64,000 bases of DNA from Nostoc sp. 'Lobaria pulmonaria (5183) cyanobiont' (GCF_002949795.1 NZ_CP026692.1:4634545-4698544), one strand, 5' to 3'. Positions 8,962-18,518 are shown, counted from the first letter of the stretch. Translations and numbers: made by a program. The notes: generated from the letters alone by a model not told the origin.

Positions 8962-10284
8962 TCAGTATTTGTAAAAATGAATAAGCGATCGCACCTGAAT
9001 TTTAAATAGTTTTTGTGTTCTTGAATCAAATGCGTTGCATATAAAAGCAGCAGCAGCTTGAGATATTATTGTTGCGATCGCAGCTCCAAGTCCTGCATAT
9101 TTAGGAATAAGTAATAAATTGAGAATGATGTTTAGTATTGCCCCAAATAAAGTCTTACCTAAAGAAACGTGGTTTAAACCTTCAGCAATAAACCAAGGTG
9201 ATGTTGCAAGACCCATAAATACAAACAAAGAAGTCCAAATATGAACTGCTAATATTGCTCCTGCCTCTGCATATCCACTTCCAAACATCACTATAATTAT
9301 CTTGTCAGATAAAAAGGACATTGGAAGAGCAATTCCTAAAGATATACATGTCATTAGACTGAGTAATTGTCCTATTCGCTGATAGTAAAGACTTTCTGAT
9401 TTTTCCTTTGCTGCATAAATTGCCGGAGCAACAGAGGAAACAATAGCCCCTGGAATAAAATACCAAATTTCAGAAATACGCACAGCAGCAGAATAAACTC
9501 CAACCTCACTATCTCCGATCATTTGACCTAACATCACCTGATCTATTCTCATAAAAATCATGATGGCAAACCCCGAAAAAATTAGAGGTAAACTCTCTTT
9601 CATAAGAGTTTTGGCAGAAGCAAAACTCCAATGCCATAACCACAATGAAGACCCTTTGACTTGGTAAACAATCAGTAAGCCAATTGCACTCATTGCAAAT
9701 TCTGCTAATGTTACCAAAGCAAAAGCTAGCAATGGTGCTTTTGTTAAAATTAGTGTGATTTTGATCGCAGTATTTAACAGAAACGCCGTGTTTTTAGCAA
9801 TTACAGTATATTTTGACTGCACCTGTGATTGAAACCACAGTTCAATAGTATCAGATGCCCTAAAAATTCCTGCTATTCCTAAAATTGTAACTAGCCATAT
9901 CTTTAGTGTTTCATGCTCACCTAAGAAAAACATCGTGCTAACTGCCAATAAAACAGAAGCAATCCCACCCAAAAATTTTAGCCAAAAAGTAGTTCCTAAA
10001 ATTTCCTCTTTGTTTGATGATTGACGAACAAGATGGCGAACTACTACGTCGTCTAGTCCGAGAGTAAAAATTGGGCTAAATAAGGCAACAAAAGCTAAAG
10101 CATAGTTAAATAGACCATACTGTTGTACTCCTAAATAACGTGCTACCCATACCCCTACAACTAAGCTTGCACCCATACGTAGAATGCGGTCAGCAAATAA
10201 CCAACCGGTATTAGCAATAATTGCATGCAGCCCAGAACGAGATTTAAATTTCGATAAGTTTTTAATTTTTAATTTACTTAACAT
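8962..10284 (-). CDS. Wzx-like polysaccharide flippase (MOP superfamily)
   Basis: A 440-residue inner-membrane protein with about twelve hydrophobic segments spread along its whole length. The N-terminal part (NTGWLFADRILRMGASLVVG and RYLGVQQYGLFNYALAFVALF) is the classic Wzx/RfbX opening, with the arginines that precede the first helices. LMKESLPLIFSGFAIMIFMRIDQVMLGQM near residue 230-260 matches the second half of the bundle. Members move undecaprenyl-diphosphate-linked repeat units from the cytoplasmic to the periplasmic leaflet. The GT2 gene lies about 95 bp upstream and the next GT is 27 bp downstream. This is the only flippase in the block, so it is the probable exporter for this polymer. 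Confidence 0.9.
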   Translation of the reverse strand: MLSKLKIKNLSKFKSRSGLHAIIANTGWLFADRILRMGASLVVGVWVARYLGVQQYGLFNYALAFVALFSPIFTLGLDDVVVRHLVRQSSNKEEILGTTFWLKFLGGIASVLLAVSTMFFLGEHETLKIWLVTILGIAGIFRASDTIELWFQSQVQSKYTVIAKNTAFLLNTAIKITLILTKAPLLAFALVTLAEFAMSAIGLLIVYQVKGSSLWLWHWSFASAKTLMKESLPLIFSGFAIMIFMRIDQVMLGQMIGDSEVGVYSAAVRISEIWYFIPGAIVSSVAPAIYAAKEKSESLYYQRIGQLLSLMTCISLGIALPMSFLSDKIIIVMFGSGYAEAGAILAVHIWTSLFVFMGLATSPWFIAEGLNHVSLGKTLFGAILNIILNLLLIPKYAGLGAAIATIISQAAAAFICNAFDSRTQKLFKIQVRSLIHFYKY

Positions 10285-10379
10285 TATTTTTATTAATTAA
10301 TCATATTACATTCTTTACACCTATCAATCTCGCTCGTGAAATTTTTCATTTTCTCAAATACAAAACAAAGTTTGTTTAT

Positions 10380-11357
10380 TCAGCAACTTCCATTATTTAT
10401 CACATACAATTTTTTTAATTTACCAGTAATCAAAATTTTCAAAAAATAGCTAAATAAGAAAATAATGCCCTTGATTTTCCAATAAAAACTATGCTCAAAT
10501 AAAAATATTATTTTCAAGTAAGTAACAAAATCTAGATATTTTGGGCATGGTATTGTTTTTAGCTCATTGATAGATGTAAAAGCTAATAATAATGGGGAGG
10601 TGAAATTGTTTTTCTGCAGAATGTAATTAAACAGGGAATTGCATTTCCAGAATCTTTTATATTTATAGTTTTTGTCTACATCTAAAAAGTTTTTATTATA
10701 ATAATGATTATTCTCATGTATTCTATACATCACTAAAGGTTTTGACATATAAAACTTTTTGGCCCCCACCAAAGAAGCTCCCCATACCAAACAGTCATCA
10801 GCCCTTACACGCCAATCTTCTATATTTGGAATAGGTAAAAATTTTCCGACTATCTCTCTACGTATTGATAATGTTGAAGTTATGGAACCAATCCATTCCC
10901 CATTATATAAAGTTCTAATTACTGAATAACCCAAATCTAAATCAACTACATCGTCTTGAAATGTTCCTTGTACTGCTCCAAATTTTTTATACGCACAAAA
11001 TATAAAATCACATTCACTGCGTCTATTATAAAAATTTATGGCATTTTCTAAATACTCAGGTTCATAAATATCATCGGCATCTAAAAAAAATATAATGTCA
11101 CCAGTAGCAGCTAAAAAACCTTCATTAAAAGATGACAATTGTCCTTGATTTTTTTCTTTCAAGATAGATTTAACACTAGTTACTTGAGTAAATTTATTGA
11201 TAACTTCCGCAGAATTATCTGTGGATGCGTCATCAACAATGATAATCTCATCAAATTTAACTGTCTGATTTAAAGCGCTATTAATTGCCTCAGAGAGAAA
11301 TTCCGCATAATTATAATTATTAATTAAACAAGAAGTTTTCATTTTGGTTTTATCCAT
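10380..11357 (-). CDS. Glycosyltransferase family 2
   Basis: A GT-A fold family 2 enzyme of about 325 residues. The core motifs are SCLINNYNYAEF at 9-20, IIIVDDASTDNSAEVI at 38-53 (nucleotide-binding aspartates) and IIFFLDADDIYEPEYLE near 90-106 (the DxD metal site). The ATG at 11357 is chosen because an AGGA sits a few bases upstream. An ATG at 11372 lacks such a site, and one at 11342 is also possible. The C-terminal third is hydrophobic and basic (LKIIFLFEHSFYWKIKGIIFLFSYFLKILI), suggesting membrane association. It is the second gene after the Wzc-like protein. The coding stretch is notably AT-rich at its 3' end. Specificity is unknown. Confidence 0.86.
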   Translation of the reverse strand: MDKTKMKTSCLINNYNYAEFLSEAINSALNQTVKFDEIIIVDDASTDNSAEVINKFTQVTSVKSILKEKNQGQLSSFNEGFLAATGDIIFFLDADDIYEPEYLENAINFYNRRSECDFIFCAYKKFGAVQGTFQDDVVDLDLGYSVIRTLYNGEWIGSITSTLSIRREIVGKFLPIPNIEDWRVRADDCLVWGASLVGAKKFYMSKPLVMYRIHENNHYYNKNFLDVDKNYKYKRFWKCNSLFNYILQKNNFTSPLLLAFTSINELKTIPCPKYLDFVTYLKIIFLFEHSFYWKIKGIIFLFSYFLKILITGKLKKLYVINNGSC

Positions 11358-11427
11358 TATTCCTACAGTCAAAAAATTTGCTTTAGATGGTTGTAGTGAT
11401 GGTAGCTTTCACAATTTCTAAGAGAAC

Positions 11428-13644
11428 TTAACGCTCTTTGCGAAATTTAGTTAAGCTGCTAGATACCAAATCTTGTTCAATTTGTCGTTTTTTAGTGTCA
11501 TAAAAATAATTATTAGGTTCATTTTTAGCATTCACACCATTGATGACTATCCCTAATACCTTCTGACCTGACTGAGTTAAAAACTCTTTAGCTGCATTTG
11601 CACTGTTTAAGTCAACCACTCCAGGACGAACGACTAATAAGATACCGTCAGTCAAGGTGCTTAAAACAGCAGCATCTGCTATTCCTGACAATGGAGGAGT
11701 ATCAAAAATTACGAAATCGTACTCTCTCCCAAAGTTACTAATTAATGTCGCCATGCGTTGAGAATCTAGCATTGCCACTGGATTGGGAGGCAAAACTCCA
11801 GAAGTGAGAACTTCCAGATTAGGCATTACTTCCTGAACAACCGTGTCTAAAGAAGCTTGGTTAAGTATGACATTACTTAGTCCCATTGTATTTGTTAGCC
11901 CCCAGATATGATGCTGTATGGGATGACGCATATCTGCATCCACCAACAACACTCTACGCCCCGCCTGAGCCATAGTCACAGCTAAATTTGCAGATACGTC
12001 AGACTTTCCTTCTCTGGCAACGGAACTTGTAATTACAATGCTTTTGAGCGGTTTATCAGAACAGAGGAACTTTAAGTTCACTTGTAGTATTTGATATGCA
12101 TTACCAACAGGGAAGTAAGGAATATCTCTACCAATGATTTTGGGAATAGGTCTATCGAGTCCTGCTATAGAAGAATGATCTTTACCATTTCTAGCTTGTG
12201 TAGGAATCACTCCTAAAACACTGTATCTCAAGACATCTTTGGCTTCTTTGACGGTTTTCACCGAGCGGTCTATCAAGTCTAAAGTAAAGGCAACAATGAT
12301 ACCTAAGAAGAAACCAACTCCTGCTCCACCAACAATAAACAGCATTTTCCGAGGCCCTTCTGCTTTATCAGGGATTAAAGCATAGGAAATGACGCGAGCA
12401 TTAGGAATTTTTTGGTTTTGTGCAATATCAATCTCTTGGCGTTTCTTTAAGAGTGTTTCGTAAGTCGTTTGAGCTGCTTGCAGTTTCCGTTCTAACTCTC
12501 GTTGACTCTGTTCTAACCTTGGCAAATTATTTGCTCGTTTGATGTAGGCATTTTGCTGTTGTTTGAGTGTGGCAATTTGTCTCTCCAAACCAACGCGTTC
12601 TGCCTGAGCACGAGTAATATCTGCAATTAGGCTTTGTCGCAGTTGTCCAACCTGTAAACTTCCCTGTGTTATCTGCGCTTTACCCGCTACTTGTCCTGTC
12701 CGCTCTTTTAGCAAGTTGTTAAGAGCTGCGACTTTTTCTTCTAAGCTAGTAATTGTAGGATGTTCAGGTGAAAAACGGGTACGCTCTAATGCAAGTTGGC
12801 TTTCTGTTTCTTGAAGTTGGGCTAGCACTTTCTGAACTCCAGGTGCTTGACTCAATTCAGATTCGATTACACCTTGCCGTGAATCTACTTGAGCTTCACT
12901 GCTTAACTGTTCTAGACGACCCTTCACATCATCTAGTTGAGCTAAAGCTTGAGAAATTTGGTTTCCTAACTTAGAAATTGTATCGACTGCTGCGGCTGCT
13001 TCTTGTTCCAGCACAACAACTTTATTCGTTTCTTTAAATAGCCGCAGTTTTGATTCGGCTCTTCTGACAACTTCCTCAGCTTTAGGTACTTCCGTTACGA
13101 GAACCTGTTTGGCTGTCCGCGCTTCATTCTGATTAGCCTTGATATTTAAATCGATATAACTGTCAATAACTTCATTGATGATTTTGGCAGCTAGTTCTGG
13201 ATCGCCACCTTTATAAGAAAGTTGTACAACATCAGTACCTTTAATTCCTTCTATTTTTAGTTGTTTTGCCAAGTCGGGAATCGAGAGCAGTTTGCCTTGA
13301 CTATCTTTAAGGTTGAGGGAATTAATTGTTTTCTCAATTACTGGATTTGATCCAATAACTCTCACTTGAGTTTCCAGGGGATTGTCGTTCACATTCAAAG
13401 CTTCTAGGCGTCCTATGTCATCCGGTAAGCCCGTGAGTGAGGAAGAGCGATTTGTTTTTATCATCAAACTTCCTTCTGCCTTGTATGAAGGTTTTAGTGA
13501 AAATGCATACAAGCATCCAAGGGTAACAGATATAGCAAAAATTCCAACTAGAGGTAGCCAACGCCGTTGAATAACTTCTAAGTATTTCTGAATATTTACT
13601 TCTTCAAAACTTGGTAAAGATTCCATCGTCATAGATATATACAA
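11428..13644 (-). CDS. Wzz/Wzc-type polysaccharide co-polymerase with BY-kinase domain
   Basis: A 738-residue fusion of a chain-length determinant and a bacterial tyrosine kinase, expected to control polymer length and export in the inner membrane. The Wzz domain has a membrane helix at about 33-52 and long coiled coils from roughly 170 to 420. A second helix (MLFIVGGAGVGFFLGIIVAFTLDL) lies near 435-458. The kinase domain has Walker A (SSVAREGKSD, about residue 545), Walker A' (LLVDADMRHP) and Walker B (FVIFDTPP). The C-terminal tail has only two tyrosines, in NNYFYDTKK, fewer than the clusters of enterobacterial Wzc. ATGs at 13644, 13632 and 13626 are all possible starts, none with a clear ribosome site. 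As first gene of the minus-strand block, it probably heads the operon. Confidence 0.9.
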   Translation of the reverse strand: MYISMTMESLPSFEEVNIQKYLEVIQRRWLPLVGIFAISVTLGCLYAFSLKPSYKAEGSLMIKTNRSSSLTGLPDDIGRLEALNVNDNPLETQVRVIGSNPVIEKTINSLNLKDSQGKLLSIPDLAKQLKIEGIKGTDVVQLSYKGGDPELAAKIINEVIDSYIDLNIKANQNEARTAKQVLVTEVPKAEEVVRRAESKLRLFKETNKVVVLEQEAAAAVDTISKLGNQISQALAQLDDVKGRLEQLSSEAQVDSRQGVIESELSQAPGVQKVLAQLQETESQLALERTRFSPEHPTITSLEEKVAALNNLLKERTGQVAGKAQITQGSLQVGQLRQSLIADITRAQAERVGLERQIATLKQQQNAYIKRANNLPRLEQSQRELERKLQAAQTTYETLLKKRQEIDIAQNQKIPNARVISYALIPDKAEGPRKMLFIVGGAGVGFFLGIIVAFTLDLIDRSVKTVKEAKDVLRYSVLGVIPTQARNGKDHSSIAGLDRPIPKIIGRDIPYFPVGNAYQILQVNLKFLCSDKPLKSIVITSSVAREGKSDVSANLAVTMAQAGRRVLLVDADMRHPIQHHIWGLTNTMGLSNVILNQASLDTVVQEVMPNLEVLTSGVLPPNPVAMLDSQRMATLISNFGREYDFVIFDTPPLSGIADAAVLSTLTDGILLVVRPGVVDLNSANAAKEFLTQSGQKVLGIVINGVNAKNEPNNYFYDTKKRQIEQDLVSSSLTKFRKER

Positions 13645-14004
13645 ACTTTTATAAAAAAGATTATTTACTTACAGCAGATTGTTCTTAGTATTTTGCCCAC
13701 AGTAGCGCTGTAATCTACTTTGCAATAGTAATTTTCTTCGTTGATTGTCAGCTAATGCCTTTTTGCTGAAGTTGTTAAATATCTGAAATTAACTAATAGT
13801 TTTGCAGATCGCAATTTTAAGTTAGATTGATATTTTCCTGACAGCAACAACAAGATAACTCACAATTTTTTATTTGATTTAGTGGTTTTCCATTTTTAGG
13901 ACTTAATTTTGGTTAACTTAGTTTTGTATTACTACTAATGCAAGTATTGATTTGGAAGCTAGCAATCACTATCATATTATGTGAGAACACTGAATTCGAA
14001 AACT

Positions 14005-14208
14005 TTACAAAAAATTTATACAAAAGACTAATATGTTCTCTGTCAATTTGGTGATTTTAAAACGACGAAAGGAGTTAATTACTTCAGGGTAAGGAATAGA
14101 ACAATTGTGCCACCCTATAAGCAATTGAAGCACTTCAGAGATAGACTTTGTACAGTGAAAAGAGAGACCTATAAAGACTCGATGGATGTTTACTTCACCT
14201 GCTTCCAA
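14005..14208 (-). other. Unassigned short reading frame, possible gene remnant
   Basis: A 67-codon frame whose open stretch continues about 12 codons upstream of its ATG to a TGA. The composition is protein-like (VNIHRVFIGLSFHC, EVLQLLIGWHNCSIPYPEV), with balanced charged and hydrophobic residues, unlike the noise in the rest of this AT-rich region. I do not recognise the family. It has no ribosome site and no neighbour that explains it, so a decayed gene end, possibly from a mobile element, is as likely as a small real gene. Confidence 0.25.
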
Positions 14209-14650
14209 ACTTTTAGTAACAATTAATTCTGACTCTGAAAATGGTCAATTTTAGTAATAATACGGAACTGGCAATCATAAAATTGTATGATTTGAGTATT
14301 GAGTCTGTAATAACTCGTAATCAGTTTAATTTGCCCAGTCAGGTGAAAGACTTTTTTATGTTGCTTGAGGTATGAAAATTATAACGTGCTTGTCCTTAGG
14401 TTTTTTCTATACCAGTATTTTAGATTTACCCGTAAATTTTCAATCACCTTAGTTGTATTCTCTAATCGAGGCAAAATACCCCTTTCAGTATCTATGTAAA
14501 AATATATTATCTATTGTCTTATGTATGTAACTACACAGTAACACGTGTTAAAGATAAACGGCTAGTAAGTAATAAACGTATGTCAAGAAAGATAAACTAG
14601 GCTAAAACCCTCTTTCCTGCTCCCTCCTGTCCGATTGTTACAATAAATTT

Positions 14651-14691
14651 TTGCGCTGACCTACTTAGTACAGGTAAGTAAGTCGGCGCAA
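14651..14691. repeat. Strong imperfect hairpin, 17-bp arms
   Basis: Arms TTGCGCTGACCTACTTA and TAAGTAAGTCGGCGCAA pair over 17 positions with only two non-Watson-Crick positions, both compatible with G-U wobble in RNA. The loop is seven bases. Arms that stay pairable through wobble suggest a transcribed structure or a dispersed palindromic element rather than a protein-binding site. No T-tract follows on either strand, so a simple terminator is unlikely. Confidence 0.6.
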
Positions 14692-14732
14692 ATAATTAGA
14701 AGACAAGTAGTAAGACAAAATTAATTTACACA

Positions 14733-14766
14733 AAATTGAAGCTGAAGCCCTATCCAGCTTCAATTT
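14733..14766. repeat. Perfect 12-bp inverted repeat
   Basis: AAATTGAAGCTG and CAGCTTCAATTT are perfect reverse complements separated by ten bases. The element lies 41 bp after the hairpin at 14651-14691 and is not associated with a coding gene. Confidence 0.6.
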
Positions 14767-15134
14767 AACGTAGCCAAAGAGGAGAGTATCAAATGGCAAC
14801 GTGATTAGAACAAGAAATTAGTCTACACCAGACTAGTACATGACAGCAGAAATCCAGCTACTACCTTTATTAACCAGATGAGTAGCTCAAGCTACTTGTT
14901 CAAGGTAGGCAAACTTCCGCTAAATTTTACTAGATTTCACCACATTTTTAATGAAGTTTAACTATATTTATTATTACCTGTGTTAATCTGAAGTACTCAA
15001 GCTAGCTTGCTATTTCTTGGTTTTTATATCTAGGCAATTGTAATTATTAAACTGAAATTAAATGTTAAGAGATTTAATTATGAAATCCTCTTCTATTATC
15101 TTAGCCATTGTGATTAGCGCACTCACTCTCAGTT

Positions 15135-15348
15135 GAACCTTGTTCTTTTCATGGACGCACACCTGCATGTGCTTTAGCGATCGCTGAAGATCGTCGGATA
15201 CATGAAATATATGTATCTATACTCGATCCAGACCCCCGCAATAATGGTAAAGGATTAGACATTCTTAAGAATTGCAGGAAAGATAATTAATGTCGGGTTA
15301 TGCGCCAATGAGGTGAATGCTTTTCTTAACCAATATCTACTAAGGTGA
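15135..15348 (+). pseudogene. Remnant of RibD-like / CMP-dCMP deaminase domain protein
   Basis: The frame from 15135 reads EPCSFHGRTPACALAIAED and then SILDPDPRNNGKGLDILK, ending at a TAA at 15288. The EPC-S-HGRTP-CA block is the second zinc-binding motif of riboflavin-type deaminases (RibD and relatives), and the DPDPRNNGKGL part matches the following conserved strand. After a one-base shift the next frame, from 15280, continues with VGLCANEVNAFLNQYLL and stops at 15346-15348, which fits the end of the same domain. The first zinc motif (HAE) and the N-terminal half are missing. A short hydrophobic frame with an early TGA directly precedes it. I infer a decayed deaminase gene. Confidence 0.7.
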
Positions 15349-15558
15349 TCGTTGAAGAGTTAGATTAAAACTTTAATATAGTACGATTTTTCCAAAAATC
15401 TTTGCAATAAGCCAATCATCTGTATCAATTCACAACTATGCTGTTGTGTCAACTTAAAGTTGAAACTAGTAAGCAAGAAAGCTGTGAGATGCTGCTTAAT
15501 TAGGAGTCTTAGACTATTTCCGACTTATCTAAAAAGTGGGAATGTTGTTCTTCAAGCT

Positions 15559-15729
15559 ATGGTGCATAACAATCAACTAAGCACCCTTACACAAAAATCT
15601 TTTCGCTTTAAGAGGATATTAGGGCGATCGCGGGTGTTGCTGTTTTGCCAAGTATTATCCTTGATGTTAGTGTTACCACTGTTAGTACTTTTAGTCCATA
15701 AAATGTCTCTAGGAGTAATCAAGTTATAA
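15559..15729 (+). other. Possible short hydrophobic peptide, unassigned
   Basis: A 56-codon frame starting MVHNNQLSTLTQKSF and ending in a hydrophobic stretch (VLLFCQVLSLMLVLPLLVLLVHK). It would be a single-span membrane peptide or the signal-anchor end of a longer, lost gene. A HIP1-like GGGCGATCGCGG lies within it. It has no good ribosome site and no recognised family, so it may be a fragment. Confidence 0.2.
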
Positions 15730-16483
15730 TACCGCATCCAGTGTAGATGTCTGCGAACAATTATGACACAAGTGCAATTGTCACAAATATCTGCGTCTTC
15801 TTGGTCATCCTAAATCTTAGGAAAGAGATATGAGTAAGAATGAATGTAGAGATGTAGTAGTGCTACGTCTGTGCAAGTGTTCTGGATACTGCATAATTAA
15901 TTTCACCAGACACCCAATTGCTAAGTATTTGACCAGATTTTTAAAGAAAGCTGTTATTAAAGAAGGAGAGCAGGAGAAGTTCTTTCTTTCATGTTTAACG
16001 ATCGTTTGCTATGCACCTGGCTTGATATGATTGGATTGCCTTACAAAAACATGAGGTGAAAAATGGATATTTTATATTTAATAAGTTTTTCTTTAATGAG
16101 ATTATATCTCTTGATCAGCAGACTAAGAATACTTCAAAAAATGAGTTTTTTGTGATATTTTAAGAGTCGAATCTCTTAGATAATGATGAAATCCTTGCTC
16201 GGTATTTTTTACTTTTTTCAGTAATGACATTGGATAACTAAACTCAATTTAATTGTTAATTTTATTTTAGAATATGCAAAAATCAATGATAAAGGAATGT
16301 AATTACTTCAAAGGATATGCCAAAATAAATACTTTAGATAATTGATTTGTGAGTGGCGATGATGTTATTATTAAGGGGTGGGTTGATTTTGGGTTTATTA
16401 TCTCCAACAATTAACTTGTAATGTATCATAGATCAGAATTCATCAGTGTTGCAAATTGATTAGACCTCTTGCATAAATTACAA
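15730..16483. other. Intergenic region without supported genes
   Basis: AT-rich sequence upstream of the sigma factor gene. Short frames exist, including a 30-codon frame at about 16062 after a GAGGTGAAAA, but none has protein-like composition or a recognised motif. Confidence 0.4.
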
Positions 16484-16558
16484 ATTAAAAACCCCACACC
16501 GCCAAAGCGTAGCTTTGTATCCCCTCCTCGCAAGCGGGAAGGAGATTAAGGGATGGGG
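16484..16558. repeat. Intergenic palindromic repeat element
   Basis: The ends AACCCCACACC and GGGATGGGGT form an imperfect inverted repeat around an inner hairpin (CTCCTCGC...GCGGGAAGGAG). The included AAAGCGTAGCTTTG is typical of short dispersed elements in Nostocales genomes. It lies about 110 bp upstream of the sigma factor ATG. Confidence 0.45.
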
Positions 16559-16670
16559 TATTAAGTATTTTTGCAAGATATCTATTGATTAGCAGTGTGA
16601 AATGGCTGTGGGTCTGAATATCTAGACTTGATACCAATAAATTCATGAGGTTACAGAGGAGCAAATAACC

Positions 16671-17690
16671 ATGAGCAACTTAACATCTCCACATACCGAA
16701 GTTCAAAAAACGAAGAAAAAAAGTTTAGCCGCAGATAAAAAGCCTCGAGCTACAGATGATATTGTGCGTAGTTATCTGCAAGAGATCGGGCGTGTAGATT
16801 TGTTGACTCGCGAACAAGAGGTTATTTTTGCCCAACAAGTGCAGCAGATGATGAATTTATTAGCTGCTAAGGAAGAATTGGCTGTGAAATTAAACTACGA
16901 ACCCACGCTGCAAGAATGGGCAGATCAGGTGGAGTTAAGTGTAGAGGTGCTAGAGCAACAGCTAAATTTAGGACACCAGGCCAAGCAGAAAATGATTCAG
17001 GCTAATCTCCGGTTGGTGGTAGCTGTGGCCAAGAAATACCAGCACCGGAACCTAGAATTTATGGATTTAATTCAAGAAGGTACTTTAGGTTTGGAACGAG
17101 GGGTAGATAAATTTGATCCCGCTCTTGGTTACAAGTTTTCTACTTATGCTTACTGGTGGATTCGTCAAGGAATTACACGGGCGATCGCTCAACAAGGACG
17201 TACAATTCGTTTACCTATCCACGTCTTTGAGAAACTGAACAAAATTAAACGGGTGCAGCGAGAATTATCTCAACAGTTGGGTCGCGTTCCTACTACTGCT
17301 GAAATTGCCACTGCCTTATCTTTGACACCTAGCCAAGTTCGAGAGTGTTTGTACTTAGCTCGTCAACCCTTCTCTCTAGAGGCACGAGTTGGTGAACAAC
17401 AAGATACAGAATTGCAGGACATATTGGAGGATGATGGTCCTTCCCCCGAAGATTATGCCGTTGAAGAATCTCTCCACCAAGACTTACAAGACTTATTGGC
17501 AAAGCTGTCTCCACAGCAGCGAGAGATATTAACCCTGCGCTTTGGTCTAACGGATGGGTATGAACTTTCTTTAGCACAGATTGGCGATCGCATGGGTATT
17601 AGTCGAGAACGGGTGCGTCAGATAGAACAAAAAGCTCTCAGTCTCCTCCGACGCCAAAAGGAACAAGTACGTAGTTATCTAGCTAGCTAA
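16671..17690 (+). CDS. Group 2 sigma-70 family RNA polymerase sigma factor
   Basis: A 339-residue alternative sigma factor of the RpoD-like group 2, abundant in cyanobacteria for stress and nutrient responses. Region 1.2 is DDIVRSYLQEIGRVDLLTREQE at 28-49. Region 2 follows with LRLVVAVAKKYQHRNLEFMDLIQEG and KFSTYAYWWIRQGITRA, which contain the core-binding and -10-recognition helices. Region 3 begins at about 183 (LPIHVFEKLNKI). Region 4 (REILTLRFGLTDGYELSLAQIGDRMGISRERVRQIE) carries the -35-recognition helix. It lacks the large region 1.1 of the primary sigma. GAGGAG lies about nine bases before the ATG. I cannot decide which of the cyanobacterial sigB/C/D/E paralogues it is. Confidence 0.95.
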   Translation: MSNLTSPHTEVQKTKKKSLAADKKPRATDDIVRSYLQEIGRVDLLTREQEVIFAQQVQQMMNLLAAKEELAVKLNYEPTLQEWADQVELSVEVLEQQLNLGHQAKQKMIQANLRLVVAVAKKYQHRNLEFMDLIQEGTLGLERGVDKFDPALGYKFSTYAYWWIRQGITRAIAQQGRTIRLPIHVFEKLNKIKRVQRELSQQLGRVPTTAEIATALSLTPSQVRECLYLARQPFSLEARVGEQQDTELQDILEDDGPSPEDYAVEESLHQDLQDLLAKLSPQQREILTLRFGLTDGYELSLAQIGDRMGISRERVRQIEQKALSLLRRQKEQVRSYLAS

Positions 17691-17805
17691 GGTTATTTTT
17701 TTACAATTTAAGACATTGAAACTTAGGAAATCACCATAATGGGTGTATGGAATTCAGTCATTCTGGGGGAAAATAAACCTAAATAATCTCTCTTAAAGAT
17801 TTGAT

Positions 17806-18300
17806 ATGAGTACACCAAAGACAGTGCAACAATTGCAGGTACAATGGGTGACTTCTGAAAACTTTTGGCGTTATGGACAGGTAATTTTTGCAAGTTTTGA
17901 TGGCAAAACTTACGATGGCGAAGATGCCCAGTTAAACCTACAAAACGGGATTCCACGATTTTATGTTATGCGGTTGGAGAAGATAGGGCGAAAGTTCCAC
18001 AAAATTACTCGCCATGTGCAATGCACTCAATGTCTGGGTTCTTTGGAAGGGAAGGATTGGTTAATTGCAGTTTGTCCTCCTCAGAATGATGTGAATGAAC
18101 CAGCATTAGAAGAGATTGCTGCTTTCCACATTCCGGGGAATTGTTTTATTAAGCTACATGAGGGTACTTGGCACGCTGGGCCCCATTTTGACCATGAAGC
18201 TGTGGATTTTTATAATTTGGAACTAGCTGATACAAATATGGTGGATCATTTCACCCATGATTTTCTCAAGAGTCATCAATTAGAGTTTGAGATGGTTTAG
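17806..18300 (+). CDS. Ureidoglycolate lyase-like cupin protein
   Basis: A 164-residue cupin resembling AllA, the enzyme that splits ureidoglycolate to glyoxylate and urea in purine breakdown. Matching segments are GIPRFYVMRLEKIGRKFHKITRH at about 48-70, CTQCLGSLEGKDWLIAV at about 73-89 and the cupin metal region IKLHEGTWHAGPHF at about 117-130. VDFYNLELADTNMVDHFTHDF completes the barrel. No other allantoin or ureide genes are nearby, so the true substrate may differ. It lies about 115 bp after the sigma factor gene on the same strand. Confidence 0.82.
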   Translation: MSTPKTVQQLQVQWVTSENFWRYGQVIFASFDGKTYDGEDAQLNLQNGIPRFYVMRLEKIGRKFHKITRHVQCTQCLGSLEGKDWLIAVCPPQNDVNEPALEEIAAFHIPGNCFIKLHEGTWHAGPHFDHEAVDFYNLELADTNMVDHFTHDFLKSHQLEFEMV

Positions 18301-18518
18301 GTAAGATTATGTTTAATTATAAATATAGACAAGCCATTCACCTGAATCAGTTCAACCATTTGAATCTACTTTCCACAGAAGGAAAAATTAGTTCAAGTAT
18401 TACGTCAGTTTGGTTATGATGTATGGATTGTCTAATGTTAGCCTAGAAATTGATATCCCAGCAGAATGGTTGCGTAGAAGTTTCCACTGCCTTTGAAATT
18501 TTCTTAAACATTCATTTT

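Larger units (their letters stand above)
13645..15134. other. Gene-poor region with several palindromes
   Basis: No convincing gene is visible between the polysaccharide cluster and the deaminase remnant. The AT-rich stretch directly upstream of the Wzc-like gene probably holds the cluster promoter, but I cannot point to one. Two strong hairpins (14651-14691 and 14733-14766) and two 12-bp perfect palindromes (TAACACGTGTTA at 14539-14550, CAAGCTAGCTTG at 14998-15009) fall here. A short AGTAGC-TCAA-GCTACT hairpin is at about 14882-14897. A 67-codon minus-strand frame at 14005-14208 is listed separately. Confidence 0.5.

Noticed and set aside
15830-16030. 66-codon plus-strand frame in the gene-poor region
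   Set aside because: Cysteine-rich, irregular composition and no family. It reads like chance openness.
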